This document shows positions 1-9,508 of a stretch of DNA of 43,597 nucleotides, piece by piece. Below the pieces are notes generated by a model. The model made no database searches. It was not told the DNA's origin and was given only the letters and a program-made list of their open reading frames with translations. The position numbers and the translations under genes were made by a program. The DNA is from Vibrio thalassae (lineage in GTDB: Bacteria; Pseudomonadota; Gammaproteobacteria; Enterobacterales; Vibrionaceae): the NCBI RefSeq assembly GCF_900089835.1, contig NZ_OANU01000054.1, forward strand, positions 1-43,597, given 5' to 3'. Every line of letters begins with the position of its first letter. Position 1 is the stretch's first letter.

Positions 1-1
1 C

Positions 2-556
2 GATATCTACTATAGCAAGACACAAAAATTTCAATGCCAAGCGGTTATTTATCAGAATAAAAAGAAAGGTCGGATAGCAAAGAAAAAGCGAGGTGGGAAG
101 TCACAGTGCACGACAGATAAATACCAGCAGGCGAAAGCGGTTGAGCCTTGGTTATTGGTGTATAAATTACCCGAGCATGAGAAAGTCAGTGCAACTAAAG
201 TCGTCAAACTCTACGCACAGCGTATGCAGATAGAAGAAGCGTTTAGAGATACAAAAAATAGCAAACTGGGCTTAGGATTGGAGTACGCTAACTCAAAAAG
301 CGCAAAGCGTTATGACAATCTGATACTAATCGCATCATTGATAACGTTTATGCTTTGGTGCGTGGGGTTTGTGAGTGCACAACTGACCCAATCACGTTTG
401 CTGCAAGCCAATACAGAGAGACGAAAGTGCGTCTTATCTTATGTCTATTTAGGTAGAGAAGTGATAGATGATGCGCGTTATTGCCCTGATGAACCTTTGT
501 TAATTTACGTGTATAGCCAGTTATCAAAACTGACTATACAGTTTGAAGACTTATGA
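2..556 (+). CDS. IS4-family (IS10-like) transposase, 3' part
   Basis: Cut-and-paste transposase of an insertion sequence; the 5' part lies before the window and the frame is open from base 2. The protein has the IS4-family C-terminal signature Y-x2-R-x3-E-x6-K (YAQRMQIEEAFRDTK, about bases 218-262), where the E is the third catalytic acidic residue of the DDE triad. It then runs into the hydrophobic segment typical of IS10 transposases. A lysine-rich stretch precedes the motif. The stop is followed within a few bases by an IS10-like terminal repeat, so this end of the element looks complete. Whether the copy is active cannot be told because the first two catalytic residues are outside the window. 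Confidence 0.85.
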   Translation, partial: DIYYSKTQKFQCQAVIYQNKKKGRIAKKKRGGKSQCTTDKYQQAKAVEPWLLVYKLPEHEKVSATKVVKLYAQRMQIEEAFRDTKNSKLGLGLEYANSKSAKRYDNLILIASLITFMLWCVGFVSAQLTQSRLLQANTERRKCVLSYVYLGREVIDDARYCPDEPLLIYVYSQLSKLTIQFEDL

Positions 557-559
557 TGA

Positions 560-579
560 AATTCGTGGGGATCCCACAG
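560..579. repeat. Right terminal inverted repeat of the IS10-like element
   Basis: Read outward-in (reverse complement), the end is CTGTGGGATCCCCACGAATT. This resembles the IS10 end as I remember it (CTGAGAGATCCCCTC...AATTT) and contains a Dam site (GATC, 570-573), as IS10 ends do. The element would end at base 579, and the next nine bases (580-588, TTTTAAATT) would be the target duplication. The left copy is outside the window, so this is inference. Confidence 0.6.
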
Positions 580-590
580 TTTTAAATTAC

Positions 591-619
591 AAAAAAGCGA
601 CCAGATTGGTCGCTTTTTT
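591..619. terminator. Bidirectional rho-independent terminator
   Basis: A perfect 13-bp stem (591-603 with 607-619) and a 3-base loop, with A-run and T-run on the two flanks, so it can stop transcription both ways. It follows nagK on the minus strand. The IS end lies only 11 bases away, so the element inserted next to this terminator and left nagK intact. Confidence 0.9.
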
Positions 620-629
620 CAATTCAGCA

Positions 630-1538
630 CTATTTAATGTTTAAAAATGCTGCACCACGAACACCGCCTGAATCACCATGCTTCGCTTTCACAATTTTAG
701 GGCATTTCGCAACCGACATGAGGTATTTAGGAATACGTTTCGGCATTTCTTCATAAATAAGATCGTAATTAGATAGACCACCACCCAAAGTAACTACATG
801 CGGGTCATTACCAGTGAAGATGTTAGCGAAGCAAATTGCCAACAGTTCCATGAACATATCCACGAACTCAGTGGCATCAGCATCACCGGCTTCACTCGCT
901 TTAATGATGTCGATGGCTTTCTTCTTTTCACCATAATAATTGGCATAAAGTAGTTCGAATCCGCGCCCCGACAGATAGTTATCTAAACAGCCTTTTTTAC
1001 CGCACCCACAATCAAGAAGCGGTGCTTTTTCACCAAGATGGAACCAAGCATCAATAGGTAGTCGCATATGGCCCAATTCACCAGCAACGTGATTACGACC
1101 TGAGAATACTTTACCTTCGTAAATCAAACCGCCGCCAAAGCCAGTACCAAGAATCAGGCCCATTACTGAAGGGGCGTCTTTTAGTTCATCATCCCATGCT
1201 TCAGAGAGTGCAAAACAGTTTGCATCATTCTCAAGCTTCACTTCACGACCAATCTTGGTTTCTAAATCACGACGTAGAGGTTTGCCTTTTGCACATGCAA
1301 TATTTACGGTCAGTACAGTCTCATCTTCAGCGTCTTCCATACCTGGAAGACCAAGACCTACCTTGCCTTCGGTACCAAACTCAGCATCGTACTTAGTCAC
1401 TAAACTCGCTAGAGTTTCGACTAGTAACTGATAATCATCGCCTGGTGTAGGGACGCGCTCTGTGGCAACGCGTTCCAGTTTTTCATTAAATGCACCAAAC
1501 TCAATTTTAGTGCCACCGACATCAAAGCCGTAATACAT
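630..1538 (-). CDS. nagK: N-acetylglucosamine kinase, ROK family
   Basis: Phosphorylates N-acetylglucosamine released in the cytoplasm by chitin or peptidoglycan breakdown to GlcNAc-6-phosphate. The 302-residue protein has the ATP-binding DVGGTK motif at residues 6-11 and the catalytic END at 103-105 (Asp105). The ROK zinc site is His157 with Cys177, Cys179 and Cys184 (CGCGKKGC). Length equals that of E. coli NagK (about 303). I chose the ATG at 1538 because AAGGAG lies six bases upstream and [11 protein letters not shown] is the usual NagK N-terminus; a longer reading frame to 1592 lacks such a site. It is a single gene ending at the terminator 591-619. Fructokinase-type ROK enzymes are the alternative but less likely. 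Confidence 0.88.
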   Translation of the reverse strand: MYYGFDVGGTKIEFGAFNEKLERVATERVPTPGDDYQLLVETLASLVTKYDAEFGTEGKVGLGLPGMEDAEDETVLTVNIACAKGKPLRRDLETKIGREVKLENDANCFALSEAWDDELKDAPSVMGLILGTGFGGGLIYEGKVFSGRNHVAGELGHMRLPIDAWFHLGEKAPLLDCGCGKKGCLDNYLSGRGFELLYANYYGEKKKAIDIIKASEAGDADATEFVDMFMELLAICFANIFTGNDPHVVTLGGGLSNYDLIYEEMPKRIPKYLMSVAKCPKIVKAKHGDSGGVRGAAFLNIK

Positions 1539-1689
1539 GCAACTCTCCTTGCTAACCTCAACTTGAGGCAATAAATAGATAACTGATAGCATTATCCATA
1601 TCCCTACCCCTTCAAACCGTGACGCAGCGCGGATTTATGCCCTTGTTCGAACCGCTTGTTCAACAAGTCATCACATTAGAATTGGAACT

Positions 1690-2436
1690 TTAGAGCGAGT
1701 TCTCGTTTTTTATTAGACCTATGAAATTATTCAGTGCTGGTCGAGACAAATCGGGAGAAAGGCGAGTTTTGCTTAGCATGTAACTCTCGCGAAAAACAGC
1801 AAACCATTCTCGTAAAATCATCGAATGACGCAAAGAGCCAAACTGCTCAAAAACAATACTCGCGACTTCAGCCGTTGCGAGATGATCTTCGTTTTCCGAC
1901 TTTCTCATCATGTAGTTGGATAAAGCGTCAGGTTTAATCGAACAGACTGGAAATTGATTAAGATATACTGATTTTCTAAACATCCGTCGAGCCTCACGCC
2001 AACTGCCATCCAATAAGATAAACAAGAGTTTTTTACTCTCATTCGTTTCAAATCGATTTGGCTCAATTAAGCGCTGCTTATCATCAACATAATCCTCTGG
2101 AAAGATTATAACGGGTTGATAGGTCTCATCCTTAAGAAGTGCGAGAAGTTCCGGCTGAGTTTCTGTTCGATGCCAAGGAAACGCATAGCCTTCCTCGACC
2201 GTATCAAGTATTAAGCGGCCGGTATTACTTGGCTTTAAGATTTCCGCATCAGAGACTAATAACAACACTGCGAAATCATTGCTGGGTTGTGGCTGATGCT
2301 CGCAAATACAATATTGCTGCGCGATTTGGCAACTCTTACAACGGGTAACTTTCGCTCCACGAGCATTAAATGGTTTCGTTGCGGCGGCTAAGCGCTCATC
2401 GTACATTTTATGGAAAGCGTGACGTCTCATTTTCAT
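1690..2436 (-). CDS. tapT: DTW-domain tRNA-uridine aminocarboxypropyltransferase
   Basis: DTW-domain proteins such as E. coli YfiP/TapT add a 3-amino-3-carboxypropyl group from S-adenosylmethionine to uridine 47 in tRNA. This 248-residue protein has the N-terminal zinc cysteines Cys33-x2-Cys36 and Cys43-x-Cys45, and the family motif as Asp143-Gly-Ser-Trp146 inside LLDGSWREAR. The serine in the third motif position is a tolerated variant of the usual threonine. The start is uncertain: ATG at 2436 is used, but ATG codons a few residues downstream are possible. It is divergent from the fatty acid hydroxylase gene, with only about 70 bases between starts, so the promoters must overlap. Confidence 0.8.
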   Translation of the reverse strand: MKMRRHAFHKMYDERLAAATKPFNARGAKVTRCKSCQIAQQYCICEHQPQPSNDFAVLLLVSDAEILKPSNTGRLILDTVEEGYAFPWHRTETQPELLALLKDETYQPVIIFPEDYVDDKQRLIEPNRFETNESKKLLFILLDGSWREARRMFRKSVYLNQFPVCSIKPDALSNYMMRKSENEDHLATAEVASIVFEQFGSLRHSMILREWFAVFRESYMLSKTRLSPDLSRPALNNFIGLIKNENSL

Positions 2437-2504
2437 GGTATTCTATCGAAAGGTGGCGGGATTCTACTCCGGTATACTTGGTAAGTAAAAGGAAACCCTA
2501 TTCA

Positions 2505-3314
2505 ATGGAAAACAGTGACTCTGTTCGGTTATCAATTTTTCTCTCTGTGCTTGTCATCTGTGCGGTATGGGAATGGTGTGTCCCGAGAAAACAGCGAACG
2601 AGAAGCCGACGCTTGCGCTGGATCAATAACCTTGGCCTCGTAGGTCTTAACTCGCTCATTCTCACCCTCGTTATGCCACTTCTCGCTATTGAAGCTGCGC
2701 TCTTTGCTCAGTTACATAGTGTTGGACTTTTTAACCAGTTCAAAATCAGCGCATGGTTCGTCGTTCCATTTTGTGTCGTGCTGCTGGATGCGGCCATCTA
2801 CTTACAGCATTTAGTCTTTCATCGTGTTCCTATTCTCTGGCGTTTGCACCGAATGCATCATGCTGATCGGGATATCGATGTCACAACTGGAGCTCGATTC
2901 CACCCTATCGAGATCATCCTATCGATGTGGATCAAGATAGTCATTGTCGTTGCCCTCGGCATTCCTCCGATTGCAGTGCTTATCTTCGAAGTCGTGCTTA
3001 ACGCCAGTGCCATGTTTAACCATAGCAATGGCAAATTACCGTTGAAGCTTGACGCCCTATTACGAAAAATTATCGTAACACCTGATTTTCATCGTGTTCA
3101 TCACTCTGAAATCAGCAAGGAAACCCATTCTAACTTTGGCTTCTTTTTATCCGTTTGGGACGTCTGGTTTGGAACTTACCGTGCTCAACCTGAACTAGGG
3201 CATGATGAGGTAGTTATTGGTATTCCAGCCTTTGATACTCCGGAAGAACAAAGGTTAGATAAACTGCTCACTCAACCTTTTAGAAACGATGTCAACGAGA
3301 GCCGTGATCGTTAG
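2505..3314 (+). CDS. Sterol desaturase / fatty acid hydroxylase family membrane protein
   Basis: Membrane diiron enzyme of the fatty acid hydroxylase superfamily; the substrate cannot be told from sequence. The 269-residue protein has transmembrane segments near residues 8-25, 45-70, 83-105 and 145-165. It has the histidine clusters that bind iron: H102-x3-H106, H115-x2-HH119, H133, H173 and H196-x2-HH200. The ATG at 2505 is preceded by AAAAGGA, while the open frame extends upstream without a good ribosome site. Its last four bases overlap the end of the convergent chemoreceptor gene, so the two mRNAs are antisense at their 3' ends. Confidence 0.82.
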   Translation: MENSDSVRLSIFLSVLVICAVWEWCVPRKQRTRSRRLRWINNLGLVGLNSLILTLVMPLLAIEAALFAQLHSVGLFNQFKISAWFVVPFCVVLLDAAIYLQHLVFHRVPILWRLHRMHHADRDIDVTTGARFHPIEIILSMWIKIVIVVALGIPPIAVLIFEVVLNASAMFNHSNGKLPLKLDALLRKIIVTPDFHRVHHSEISKETHSNFGFFLSVWDVWFGTYRAQPELGHDEVVIGIPAFDTPEEQRLDKLLTQPFRNDVNESRDR

Positions 3315-5356
3315 TCCTGTACTTGGTTTAAATGATATTTGTGTAGCATCGCTTGTTGGCGGCCAGCAATGTCTGCTACTTGCTCAGCACTTTCAACCAT
3401 AGACTCTAATTGCATGCTTGAGTGCTCACCTTGTTCAGTAACATAGACAATAGCGCGTCCAACATCAGCCGTGGCGCGCTCTTGTTGTTCAGTAGCAACC
3501 GAGACTTGTTCAACTCTATTGCGTATCTGATTCACTGCCTGAGCTATGTCAGTAAAGGAGGTTTTCACTCGCTCACTCGACTCCAAAGCAAACGACATTT
3601 CTTGGCGCGAATCGAACACTGATTGTTGCGAGTCTAGCGCTGCTTGTATAAGCTCTGACATCATTTGGCGAATATTGGTCGTTTGTGCAGATGTATCGCT
3701 CGCCAATTTGCGAACCTCGTCTGCAACAACGGCAAACCCTCTGCCCTTATCACCAGCTCTTGCTGCCTCAATAGCCGCATTTAAGGCGAGTAGATTGGTG
3801 TTGTCGGCAATACCACTGATCATATCCACCATCTCTTGAATTTGTTTCACTTTGTCATCTAATTCGCTCATCGATACTTCATTGTGACTTAACGTCGTGT
3901 GTAGCACATGAAGCCGCAGTTGATTATCAGAGACGGCTTGCAGGCCGACATTGGCATAGTTCTCTGCTTGTTGAGAGTCATTAAATGAAGCAGTCGTCAC
4001 TTGGGCAATTTCTTTAATCGACGCTTCCAACTCGGTTACCGTTGTTACCATACTCTCAAGCGCCGAATTTTGTGAGTGTAAACTCATGCGCGTTTCCTCG
4101 GCTGCTCCATGACTGATTTCTGCCGTTTGATAGAGCGTTTCACAATTTCTGGTCACCACTCGAATTGAGTCATGGGTAGACTCAATAACTTGGTTCAACT
4201 TACTCGCGATATCTTGCATTTCTGTAGGCCCTGCCAATCTAACTTTGCCCGCCAGGTCGTGTTCAGTGAGCCTTGTTAAATGAGAAACAATGTTCTTTAG
4301 TGATCGATTGACCCATCGACGCAAAACGAAAAAAATCACAATCACGGTTGCCATTAGAAACCCTGTCGCGGCGATAGACCATTGTAACGTTGCCTCGAGA
4401 CTATGATTCACGACGGATTGACTCTGCTTGATAAGCCCCGAGGCGGTATCCGATATCTGTTGGAGAAGTTGAGCAGTTTCATCAGCCAGTACAACGGCGC
4501 GTTCTAATTCCCGCTTTTGCTTTTCCAACACTTCTAATCTGTCGAGGATTTGACTTAGCACACCACCTGCTTTAAAACCATCCTGAACCATTTCATAAGG
4601 CGCAATGAGACTAGCAAACTCTTCCACTTCAGGGTGCCAATCAGAAAAATCTGCAAAAGCTAAATTAATACCAGCGATTCGATTACGCATTTCACGATAT
4701 TCATTTTTGGCTTTGTTTAACTCTTCTTGCATCATCATCACTAAGAATGTGCTTTCCATAGAGCTTGCACTAGCAATAAATCGACTCGCCGCGTCTGAAG
4801 ACACAGGGTTATCTGGAGACAGAATTAAACTAATACGGTTCATTTCTGGTCCAATCGAACTCAATCCATAACGAAACCCTGTCACTTGTTTGTCGATACG
4901 AGCTTTCATCGCAATGAGTTGGGAATGCAACGTCAAGACAGAGTCGGTGACAGATTGCAACTCAGCGATTTTTTCACTGAGCAGCAACCTTTGCTCTTCG
5001 CTCACCACATTGCCCATCATTTTCGCAAGATCAAATAAACTATTAACTCTGATTTCACTTTGGCTAGTAAGCTGACCAATACGCTCCTTGACCATATTTA
5101 ACTCTTCATTCGACGTTAATTGACTACCGTAGTTAAGCAGCTTTACTTGTTCTAAAGTATCTTGCGTCAAGGCGGCATTATTCATTGCCAAAGGAAGCAC
5201 ATAAGACGACAGATTATCGAATTGATGTTTGACTTGGGTTAATCCGTTGGTACTTAACCAGTTCAACGCAATAAAAAAGCTACAGATCAAAACAAATATT
5301 GCGCTAAGAGAGTGGATCAGTGAAACGGGACGTTTTCGAGGTGTTGACGATGTCAT
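3311..5356 (-). CDS. Methyl-accepting chemotaxis protein
   Basis: Transmembrane chemoreceptor signalling through CheW/CheA to the flagellar motor. The 681-residue protein has a first membrane helix at about 14-33, a long, mostly helical periplasmic sensor of about 280 residues, and a second membrane helix at about 323-345. A HAMP domain follows, then the cytoplasmic signalling hairpin with the highly conserved tip ([16 protein letters not shown] followed by [15 protein letters not shown]). The sensor type is not recognisable by eye, so the ligand is unknown. No C-terminal CheR-tethering pentapeptide is seen (it ends QVQD). It appears to be a single gene. Confidence 0.93.
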   Translation of the reverse strand: MTSSTPRKRPVSLIHSLSAIFVLICSFFIALNWLSTNGLTQVKHQFDNLSSYVLPLAMNNAALTQDTLEQVKLLNYGSQLTSNEELNMVKERIGQLTSQSEIRVNSLFDLAKMMGNVVSEEQRLLLSEKIAELQSVTDSVLTLHSQLIAMKARIDKQVTGFRYGLSSIGPEMNRISLILSPDNPVSSDAASRFIASASSMESTFLVMMMQEELNKAKNEYREMRNRIAGINLAFADFSDWHPEVEEFASLIAPYEMVQDGFKAGGVLSQILDRLEVLEKQKRELERAVVLADETAQLLQQISDTASGLIKQSQSVVNHSLEATLQWSIAATGFLMATVIVIFFVLRRWVNRSLKNIVSHLTRLTEHDLAGKVRLAGPTEMQDIASKLNQVIESTHDSIRVVTRNCETLYQTAEISHGAAEETRMSLHSQNSALESMVTTVTELEASIKEIAQVTTASFNDSQQAENYANVGLQAVSDNQLRLHVLHTTLSHNEVSMSELDDKVKQIQEMVDMISGIADNTNLLALNAAIEAARAGDKGRGFAVVADEVRKLASDTSAQTTNIRQMMSELIQAALDSQQSVFDSRQEMSFALESSERVKTSFTDIAQAVNQIRNRVEQVSVATEQQERATADVGRAIVYVTEQGEHSSMQLESMVESAEQVADIAGRQQAMLHKYHLNQVQD

Positions 5357-5500
5357 AGCGATTCCATTGCATCAATCGTAAATGGCGACCAAACTTCGCG
5401 GATAAATAGTACAAACCGTTAATTTGGTATAAAATTATTTGCAAATGGTAGAGACCATGAATGACATATTTATTACACATTAATGTAAGCAGTGTGACAG

Positions 5501-5971
5501 ATGAAAATTGTTAAATTATTGATTCCATACGGTATAGTGGCATCGCTTTCAGCGTGTTCGAGTCAACCTAGCCAAGCACCACATACTCAAGTTAACTATA
5601 ACAACGCTGCAAATGCGCCCTTTTTAGCGGAATACAAAAAATGGCAAGGTGTGCCTTATCGCCTTGGTGGCACCAATTATTCCGGCGTTGATTGTTCGGC
5701 GTTTGTGCAGGCTGTTTATCAAGATGCTTATGCGGTTAACTTACCGAGAACCACCGCTCAACAGGTTAAAATAGGGCATAAGGTGGCCTATGATAATGCT
5801 CAAAGTGGTGACTTAGTGTTTTTTAAAACTGGCAGAAAAACCCGACATGTAGGGATATACTTGGGGGGAAATACGTTTATGCATGCTTCAACGTCTAAAG
5901 GTGTCATCCTTTCTCGACTTGACAATCCTTATTGGGCATCAACATTTTGGCACTTTAGAAATGTTCAGTAA
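5501..5971 (+). CDS. NlpC/P60 family lipoprotein (peptidoglycan endopeptidase)
   Basis: Predicted outer-membrane lipoprotein that cuts peptide cross-links in peptidoglycan, like E. coli MepS and NlpC. The 156-residue protein has a lipobox L16-S-A-C19 and a single NlpC/P60 domain. The catalytic triad is visible: Cys65 in GVDCSAFV, His116 in RHVGIYL and His128 in FMHAS. Length is normal for this group. The gene stands alone and is followed directly by a hairpin terminator. Which family member (MepS or NlpC) it corresponds to is not clear, so no symbol is given. Confidence 0.88.
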   Translation: MKIVKLLIPYGIVASLSACSSQPSQAPHTQVNYNNAANAPFLAEYKKWQGVPYRLGGTNYSGVDCSAFVQAVYQDAYAVNLPRTTAQQVKIGHKVAYDNAQSGDLVFFKTGRKTRHVGIYLGGNTFMHASTSKGVILSRLDNPYWASTFWHFRNVQ

Positions 5972-5972
5972 T

Positions 5973-6006
5973 AGGCTACTTCCCTGGTAAGGGAATAGCC
6001 TTATTT
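5973..6006 (+). terminator. Hairpin terminator after the NlpC/P60 gene
   Basis: Stem AGGCTA(C)TTCCC with GGGAATAGCCT, one bulged C, a 6-base loop, then TTATTT. It starts right after the stop codon. Confidence 0.75.
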
Positions 6007-6035
6007 AACAGGGAGTGACGCTTTGACCACTGTTG

Positions 6036-6380
6036 TTAATCATATATTGCAACCGCATTATCAAATAGATTTTTGACTAGCGCTATGTATTCCTCAAGAA
6101 AGGTTACTTGTTCATTACTAGCAGGCTTGTTCCACACTCCAGCCAATACCTCTTCCAGATCTTGAATCACTAAATCCACTTCTTTAAGCAACTTAAATCG
6201 TACACTTGAATGAAGTTCTGGGTTTTGCTCAAACAACACCATAATATTGGACGCAACCATGTCCGTGGATACATCTTCTATTGTCTCCTCGCCTGTGTCT
6301 CCTATAGTTGAAGTGAAGACATCGAGATTCATTGCGAGATGTTCGATTAATGCCTGATAGCCGTCAGTGTCTACAACCAC
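6036..6380 (-). CDS. DUF3802-like small acidic protein
   Basis: A 114-residue, strongly acidic, mostly helical cytoplasmic protein with no signal peptide or membrane segment. The opening (MVVDTDGYQALIEHL) and the stretch VSTDMVASNIMVLFEQNPEL match my memory of the DUF3802 family found in Vibrionaceae. Function is unknown. It is convergent with the NlpC/P60 gene and divergent from the fructosamine kinase gene. The family assignment is from memory and should be confirmed by a profile search. Confidence 0.65.
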   Translation of the reverse strand: MVVDTDGYQALIEHLAMNLDVFTSTIGDTGEETIEDVSTDMVASNIMVLFEQNPELHSSVRFKLLKEVDLVIQDLEEVLAGVWNKPASNEQVTFLEEYIALVKNLFDNAVAIYD

Positions 6381-6558
6381 GACTTTGCTCCTAGCAATTG
6401 TTTAAATGACAAGGGCTTAAACATAGCAAACCTAGTTCACGTTTGTAAGAACTAGTGCAAAAAATCGCGCTGCACGTCAATGATTCTGTGCGCTGACAGT
6501 ATGTTATGTAGTCAATATTGATCTACACTAGCCTTAGATTGGCAGACAGGAGTAAATT

Positions 6559-7425
6559 ATGTGGCAAGCGATTTCAAATCAGCTATCCGATACGCTCATG
6601 TTCAATTTTTCTATTAAAGAACGCGTAAAAATGAGCGGTGGCGACATCAACCAATGCTATATGATTAGCGATGGTGACCAACGTTATTTCGTGAAAACCA
6701 ATCACAAAGACTTGCTAGCTAAGTTCGAGATAGAAGCGGATGCCCTTAAAGCACTCCGAGACACCAACACGGTGCATGTCCCCGAGGTGGTGCTGATAAG
6801 CAAAACTAAGGAATGTGCTTTCATTGTGCTCAATTATGTTCCTGTAAAGCCGCTAGACGTTGCCACTGCTAGCCATCAATTTGGAGTAGAGTTAGCCAAA
6901 CTTCACAAGTGGGGCGAACAAGCCGAATTTGGCTTCGATCATGACAATTATATTGGTACTACCCTACAGCCTAATCAATGGCATAAAAAATGGTCACGTT
7001 TTTTCTCCGAGCAACGTATCGGCTGGCAGTTACAATTGCTCAAAGAGAAAAAAATCAGCTTTACGGATATCGGTCGGTTTGTATCTCTGATCAACGACCA
7101 ACTGTCCGGGCATAATCCTAAGCCTTCTTTGTTGCATGGTGATCTTTGGAGCGGTAATGTTGCCAATTCCGCCTTTGGTCCAGTTTGCTATGACCCAGCC
7201 AGTTATTGGGGAGACAGAGAATGCGATCTGGCCATGACAGAACTATTTGGTGGTTTTAAACAAGAGTTCTATGACGGCTATGAAAGCGTATTAGCAATTG
7301 AACCCATGTTCGAGTATAGAAAGCATATCTATAATCTCTATCATGTGCTCAATCACTGTAATCTTTTTGGTGGTGCCTACCTCGACCAAGCTGAAAAATT
7401 GATTTCAACCATTCAGGCCTCTTAA
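6559..7425 (+). CDS. Fructosamine kinase family protein (YniA-like)
   Basis: ATP-dependent kinase of the fructosamine-3-kinase family, which removes sugar adducts from proteins or small amines by phosphorylating them. The 288-residue protein has the glycine-rich SGGDIN turn near residue 26, the catalytic loop LLHGDLWSGN (His193-Gly-Asp195 and Asn200) and the metal-binding Asp212 in YDPASYWGDRE. All key residues are present and the length is normal. The ATG follows GACAGGAGTAAATT. It ends four bases before the convergent GNAT-HAD gene and no terminator separates them. Confidence 0.87.
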   Translation: MWQAISNQLSDTLMFNFSIKERVKMSGGDINQCYMISDGDQRYFVKTNHKDLLAKFEIEADALKALRDTNTVHVPEVVLISKTKECAFIVLNYVPVKPLDVATASHQFGVELAKLHKWGEQAEFGFDHDNYIGTTLQPNQWHKKWSRFFSEQRIGWQLQLLKEKKISFTDIGRFVSLINDQLSGHNPKPSLLHGDLWSGNVANSAFGPVCYDPASYWGDRECDLAMTELFGGFKQEFYDGYESVLAIEPMFEYRKHIYNLYHVLNHCNLFGGAYLDQAEKLISTIQAS

Positions 7426-7429
7426 AACG

Positions 7430-8473
7430 TTATTCAACCTTCATTTCTCGGTCTAGTATTTCAAGTAGCGTGGCGAAACCATCGTCATGCTGCTTGCTCG
7501 ACACACCACAAGAATTCAACCAGTTGGTTGCTAAGCCAACGGATTTGGCTGGTAATATATCTTTATCTCTCTGATCGCCTGTCATGGTTAATTTATTGGC
7601 TGGAATACCTAGCTTGGTTGCGATTCGCCGATAAAACTCCGGGCTACTCTTCGCAACACCAAGATTGTTGAAACAAAAGTAACCTGTGATGTATTGAGCC
7701 AAACCACCACGTTCAAATGCTCGCTTTATCTCGATTTCATTAGAGTCTTGCGCATTTGTCGCCACGTAAATAGGATATTGCTTAGACAGAGCAGACAACA
7801 GCGCCAATGCGCCACCCACAACCTCAACATTCGGCCAATCACACATCTTTCCAACCTGACTAGGGTCATCGACCATTAGCGTATCCCCCCAATCAAATAA
7901 GTAGACGCGATCTTTACTCAACCACCGCTGGTAAAGTACTTGCCATTCTTCTCTTAAGACACCGTACTTTATCGAGTCAAAATACTCACCCGCGTAGTAA
8001 CGAACTTTACGTATCCTAGCTTCCTGCATCATTCCAAGCTTCTCAGCACATCGCATCATTGCCGCATTTCCAGACCAAGTAGTCACACCGACTCGCTCTA
8101 CCTCCAATGTCGCAAAAAGATGCTCAACCCATGCTATTAGTGCTTTCAAACCGATGTCTTTCCCCCACAGAGAAGAATCGTAAATTGCTATTCCAGCCTC
8201 TAGCCATCGAGTGTTTTTATCTACCCAATAATAGCTAATGCTGCCTACGGCTTGCCCTAGGTAATCGATAACTAAGTGAGTCTCACCTGTTAGGAGCTTT
8301 TGAAAACGTTGTTGTTCAAATTCAGACCGTGTTGGTCGAACGTAGCCGAAATAAGGCGCATTGTATTTCGTCCACTCTTCATCACCTGTCATCCGTTTAA
8401 ACAACGGTTCGAGATCTTTGGTTACCGCTCTACGTAAGGTAATATCCTGATACCTTAATTTAATGCTATTCAT
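7430..8473 (-). CDS. GNAT acetyltransferase fused to a HAD-type hydrolase
   Basis: A 347-residue two-domain protein. Residues about 10-175 are a RimJ/RimL-type N-acetyltransferase, with the acetyl-CoA loop around WGKDIGLKAL (103-112) and the SGNAAMMRCAEKLGM helix (134-148). Residues about 188-345 are a HAD hydrolase: nucleophile motif D194-W-G-D197, motif II T239, motif III K275 and the acidic motif IV TGDQRDKD (298-305). There is one open frame with no sign of an artificial join. An acetyltransferase joined to a phosphatase could act on one metabolite in sequence, or clear phosphorylated damage products; this is inference. It lies 11 bases after the CPxCG gene, on the same strand. Confidence 0.82.
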   Translation of the reverse strand: MNSIKLRYQDITLRRAVTKDLEPLFKRMTGDEEWTKYNAPYFGYVRPTRSEFEQQRFQKLLTGETHLVIDYLGQAVGSISYYWVDKNTRWLEAGIAIYDSSLWGKDIGLKALIAWVEHLFATLEVERVGVTTWSGNAAMMRCAEKLGMMQEARIRKVRYYAGEYFDSIKYGVLREEWQVLYQRWLSKDRVYLFDWGDTLMVDDPSQVGKMCDWPNVEVVGGALALLSALSKQYPIYVATNAQDSNEIEIKRAFERGGLAQYITGYFCFNNLGVAKSSPEFYRRIATKLGIPANKLTMTGDQRDKDILPAKSVGLATNWLNSCGVSSKQHDDGFATLLEILDREMKVE

Positions 8474-8484
8474 AGAAATTCAAG

Positions 8485-8676
8485 CTATGCTTCGTTCTCA
8501 TGCCTCACCGTGACGAACACATCATCGCTATCTAAGATGACCTGAAATATGATAGGTCGACAGCATACGTAACAGTCTTCAATATACTCTTGCTCATCTA
8601 CAGAGCAGTCGATCGTGGTTTCAAACGCTTCCCCACAATACGGACAGTTTATACGCCACTCTTTTAATGCTTCCAT
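8485..8676 (-). CDS. CPxCG-motif cysteine-rich protein
   Basis: A 63-residue zinc-ribbon-like protein of unknown function. It has CPYCGE (Cys11, Cys14) near the start and a second cysteine group (Cys35, Cys38, Cys39) before RPI, the pattern of the CPxCG family, plus an acidic C-terminus. I start at the ATG at 8676; a GTG three codons upstream is the alternative, and neither has a strong ribosome site. It is the first gene of a likely two-gene unit with the GNAT-HAD fusion. Confidence 0.78.
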   Translation of the reverse strand: MEALKEWRINCPYCGEAFETTIDCSVDEQEYIEDCYVCCRPIIFQVILDSDDVFVTVRHENEA

Positions 8677-8778
8677 CGATAACACTCATGATAGGTTTTC
8701 TCCAAGTGTAGAATCGTAAAATGAGATACTCAAATTGGCTATTCTGAAAAGTTCATTACGCGTATGAAACATCGAGGG

Positions 8779-8997
8779 CTAAACTTTAGTGCAGCCAAGT
8801 AAGCACAGCGGAGAGAAGTAGCGGGATAGCTCCTGCTCCCAAGTCAAACTTGCGATACCCCATAATACGATAGCCATATAGAAGAAAAAATCCGATATGG
8901 TTGGGGCTTCAAGCATGGGGATTAGGGATCCACTTAAATAGACCACGATCCCCGAGCCGATGTTGGCCATGATGACGAAGCGAATAAGAACCTTCAT
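8779..8997 (-). CDS. Small hydrophobic membrane protein, unknown
   Basis: A 72-residue open frame with two hydrophobic segments (about residues 5-27 and 35-52), so probably a small inner-membrane protein. I do not recognise a family. The ribosome site is weak (CCTCAGAT before the ATG). It sits on the same strand as its neighbours with about 30 bases to the acetyltransferase gene upstream. It may be real or spurious. Confidence 0.45.
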   Translation of the reverse strand: MKVLIRFVIMANIGSGIVVYLSGSLIPMLEAPTISDFFFYMAIVLWGIASLTWEQELSRYFSPLCLLGCTKV

Positions 8998-9027
8998 ATC
9001 TGAGGCATTAACGTTGATGTGACACGA

Positions 9028-9489
9028 TCATCGTAACAGTGTTTTTGTCATAAACACGCTATTAGGGTCAAGCGCGTAGCTACCAAAAGGCTCACACTCA
9101 ACGAAACCGTCTCTTTTATAAAGATTTCTAGCGGGTTCGAAAAATGCTTCCGTTCCAGTTTCTAAGCTCAATCGAGTCAAACCGCTTTCTGTCGCTTTTG
9201 CGGTTAGATGAGAAAGCAGCTTACTTGCCACTCCCTTGCCACGAGCATTCTCTGTGGTGCGCATCGACTTGATTTCACCATGATCCGAGCCAATGGTTTT
9301 CAGGGCAATACATCCAGCTAAGTCATCCTCTAGCCACGCCGTCCAAAATGTAACCTCCGGTTGACGCAAGGCATCAACATCGAGCGCGTGGACACTCTCT
9401 GGTGGCGAGGTCGCATACATATCATCCAAATGGGATTGCAGCAGAGCTTTAATTTCCGGCCCTGTTAAATCATCCTTAATTATTCTCAT
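9028..9489 (-). CDS. GNAT family N-acetyltransferase (YsnE-like)
   Basis: A 153-residue single-domain acetyltransferase. The acetyl-CoA binding loop is visible as ENARGKGVASKLLSHL (about residues 80-95), preceded by the GEIKSMRT strand typical of this subgroup. A late FFEPARNLYKRDGFVECEPF block is shared with YsnE and PA4534-like proteins. Substrate unknown. GGAG lies five bases before the ATG. It is the last gene of a probable Dabb-arfB-GNAT transcription unit, with a 19-base gap after arfB. Confidence 0.82.
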   Translation of the reverse strand: MRIIKDDLTGPEIKALLQSHLDDMYATSPPESVHALDVDALRQPEVTFWTAWLEDDLAGCIALKTIGSDHGEIKSMRTTENARGKGVASKLLSHLTAKATESGLTRLSLETGTEAFFEPARNLYKRDGFVECEPFGSYALDPNSVFMTKTLLR

Positions 9490-9508
9490 TTTTACTCCGT
9501 AACTAGAT

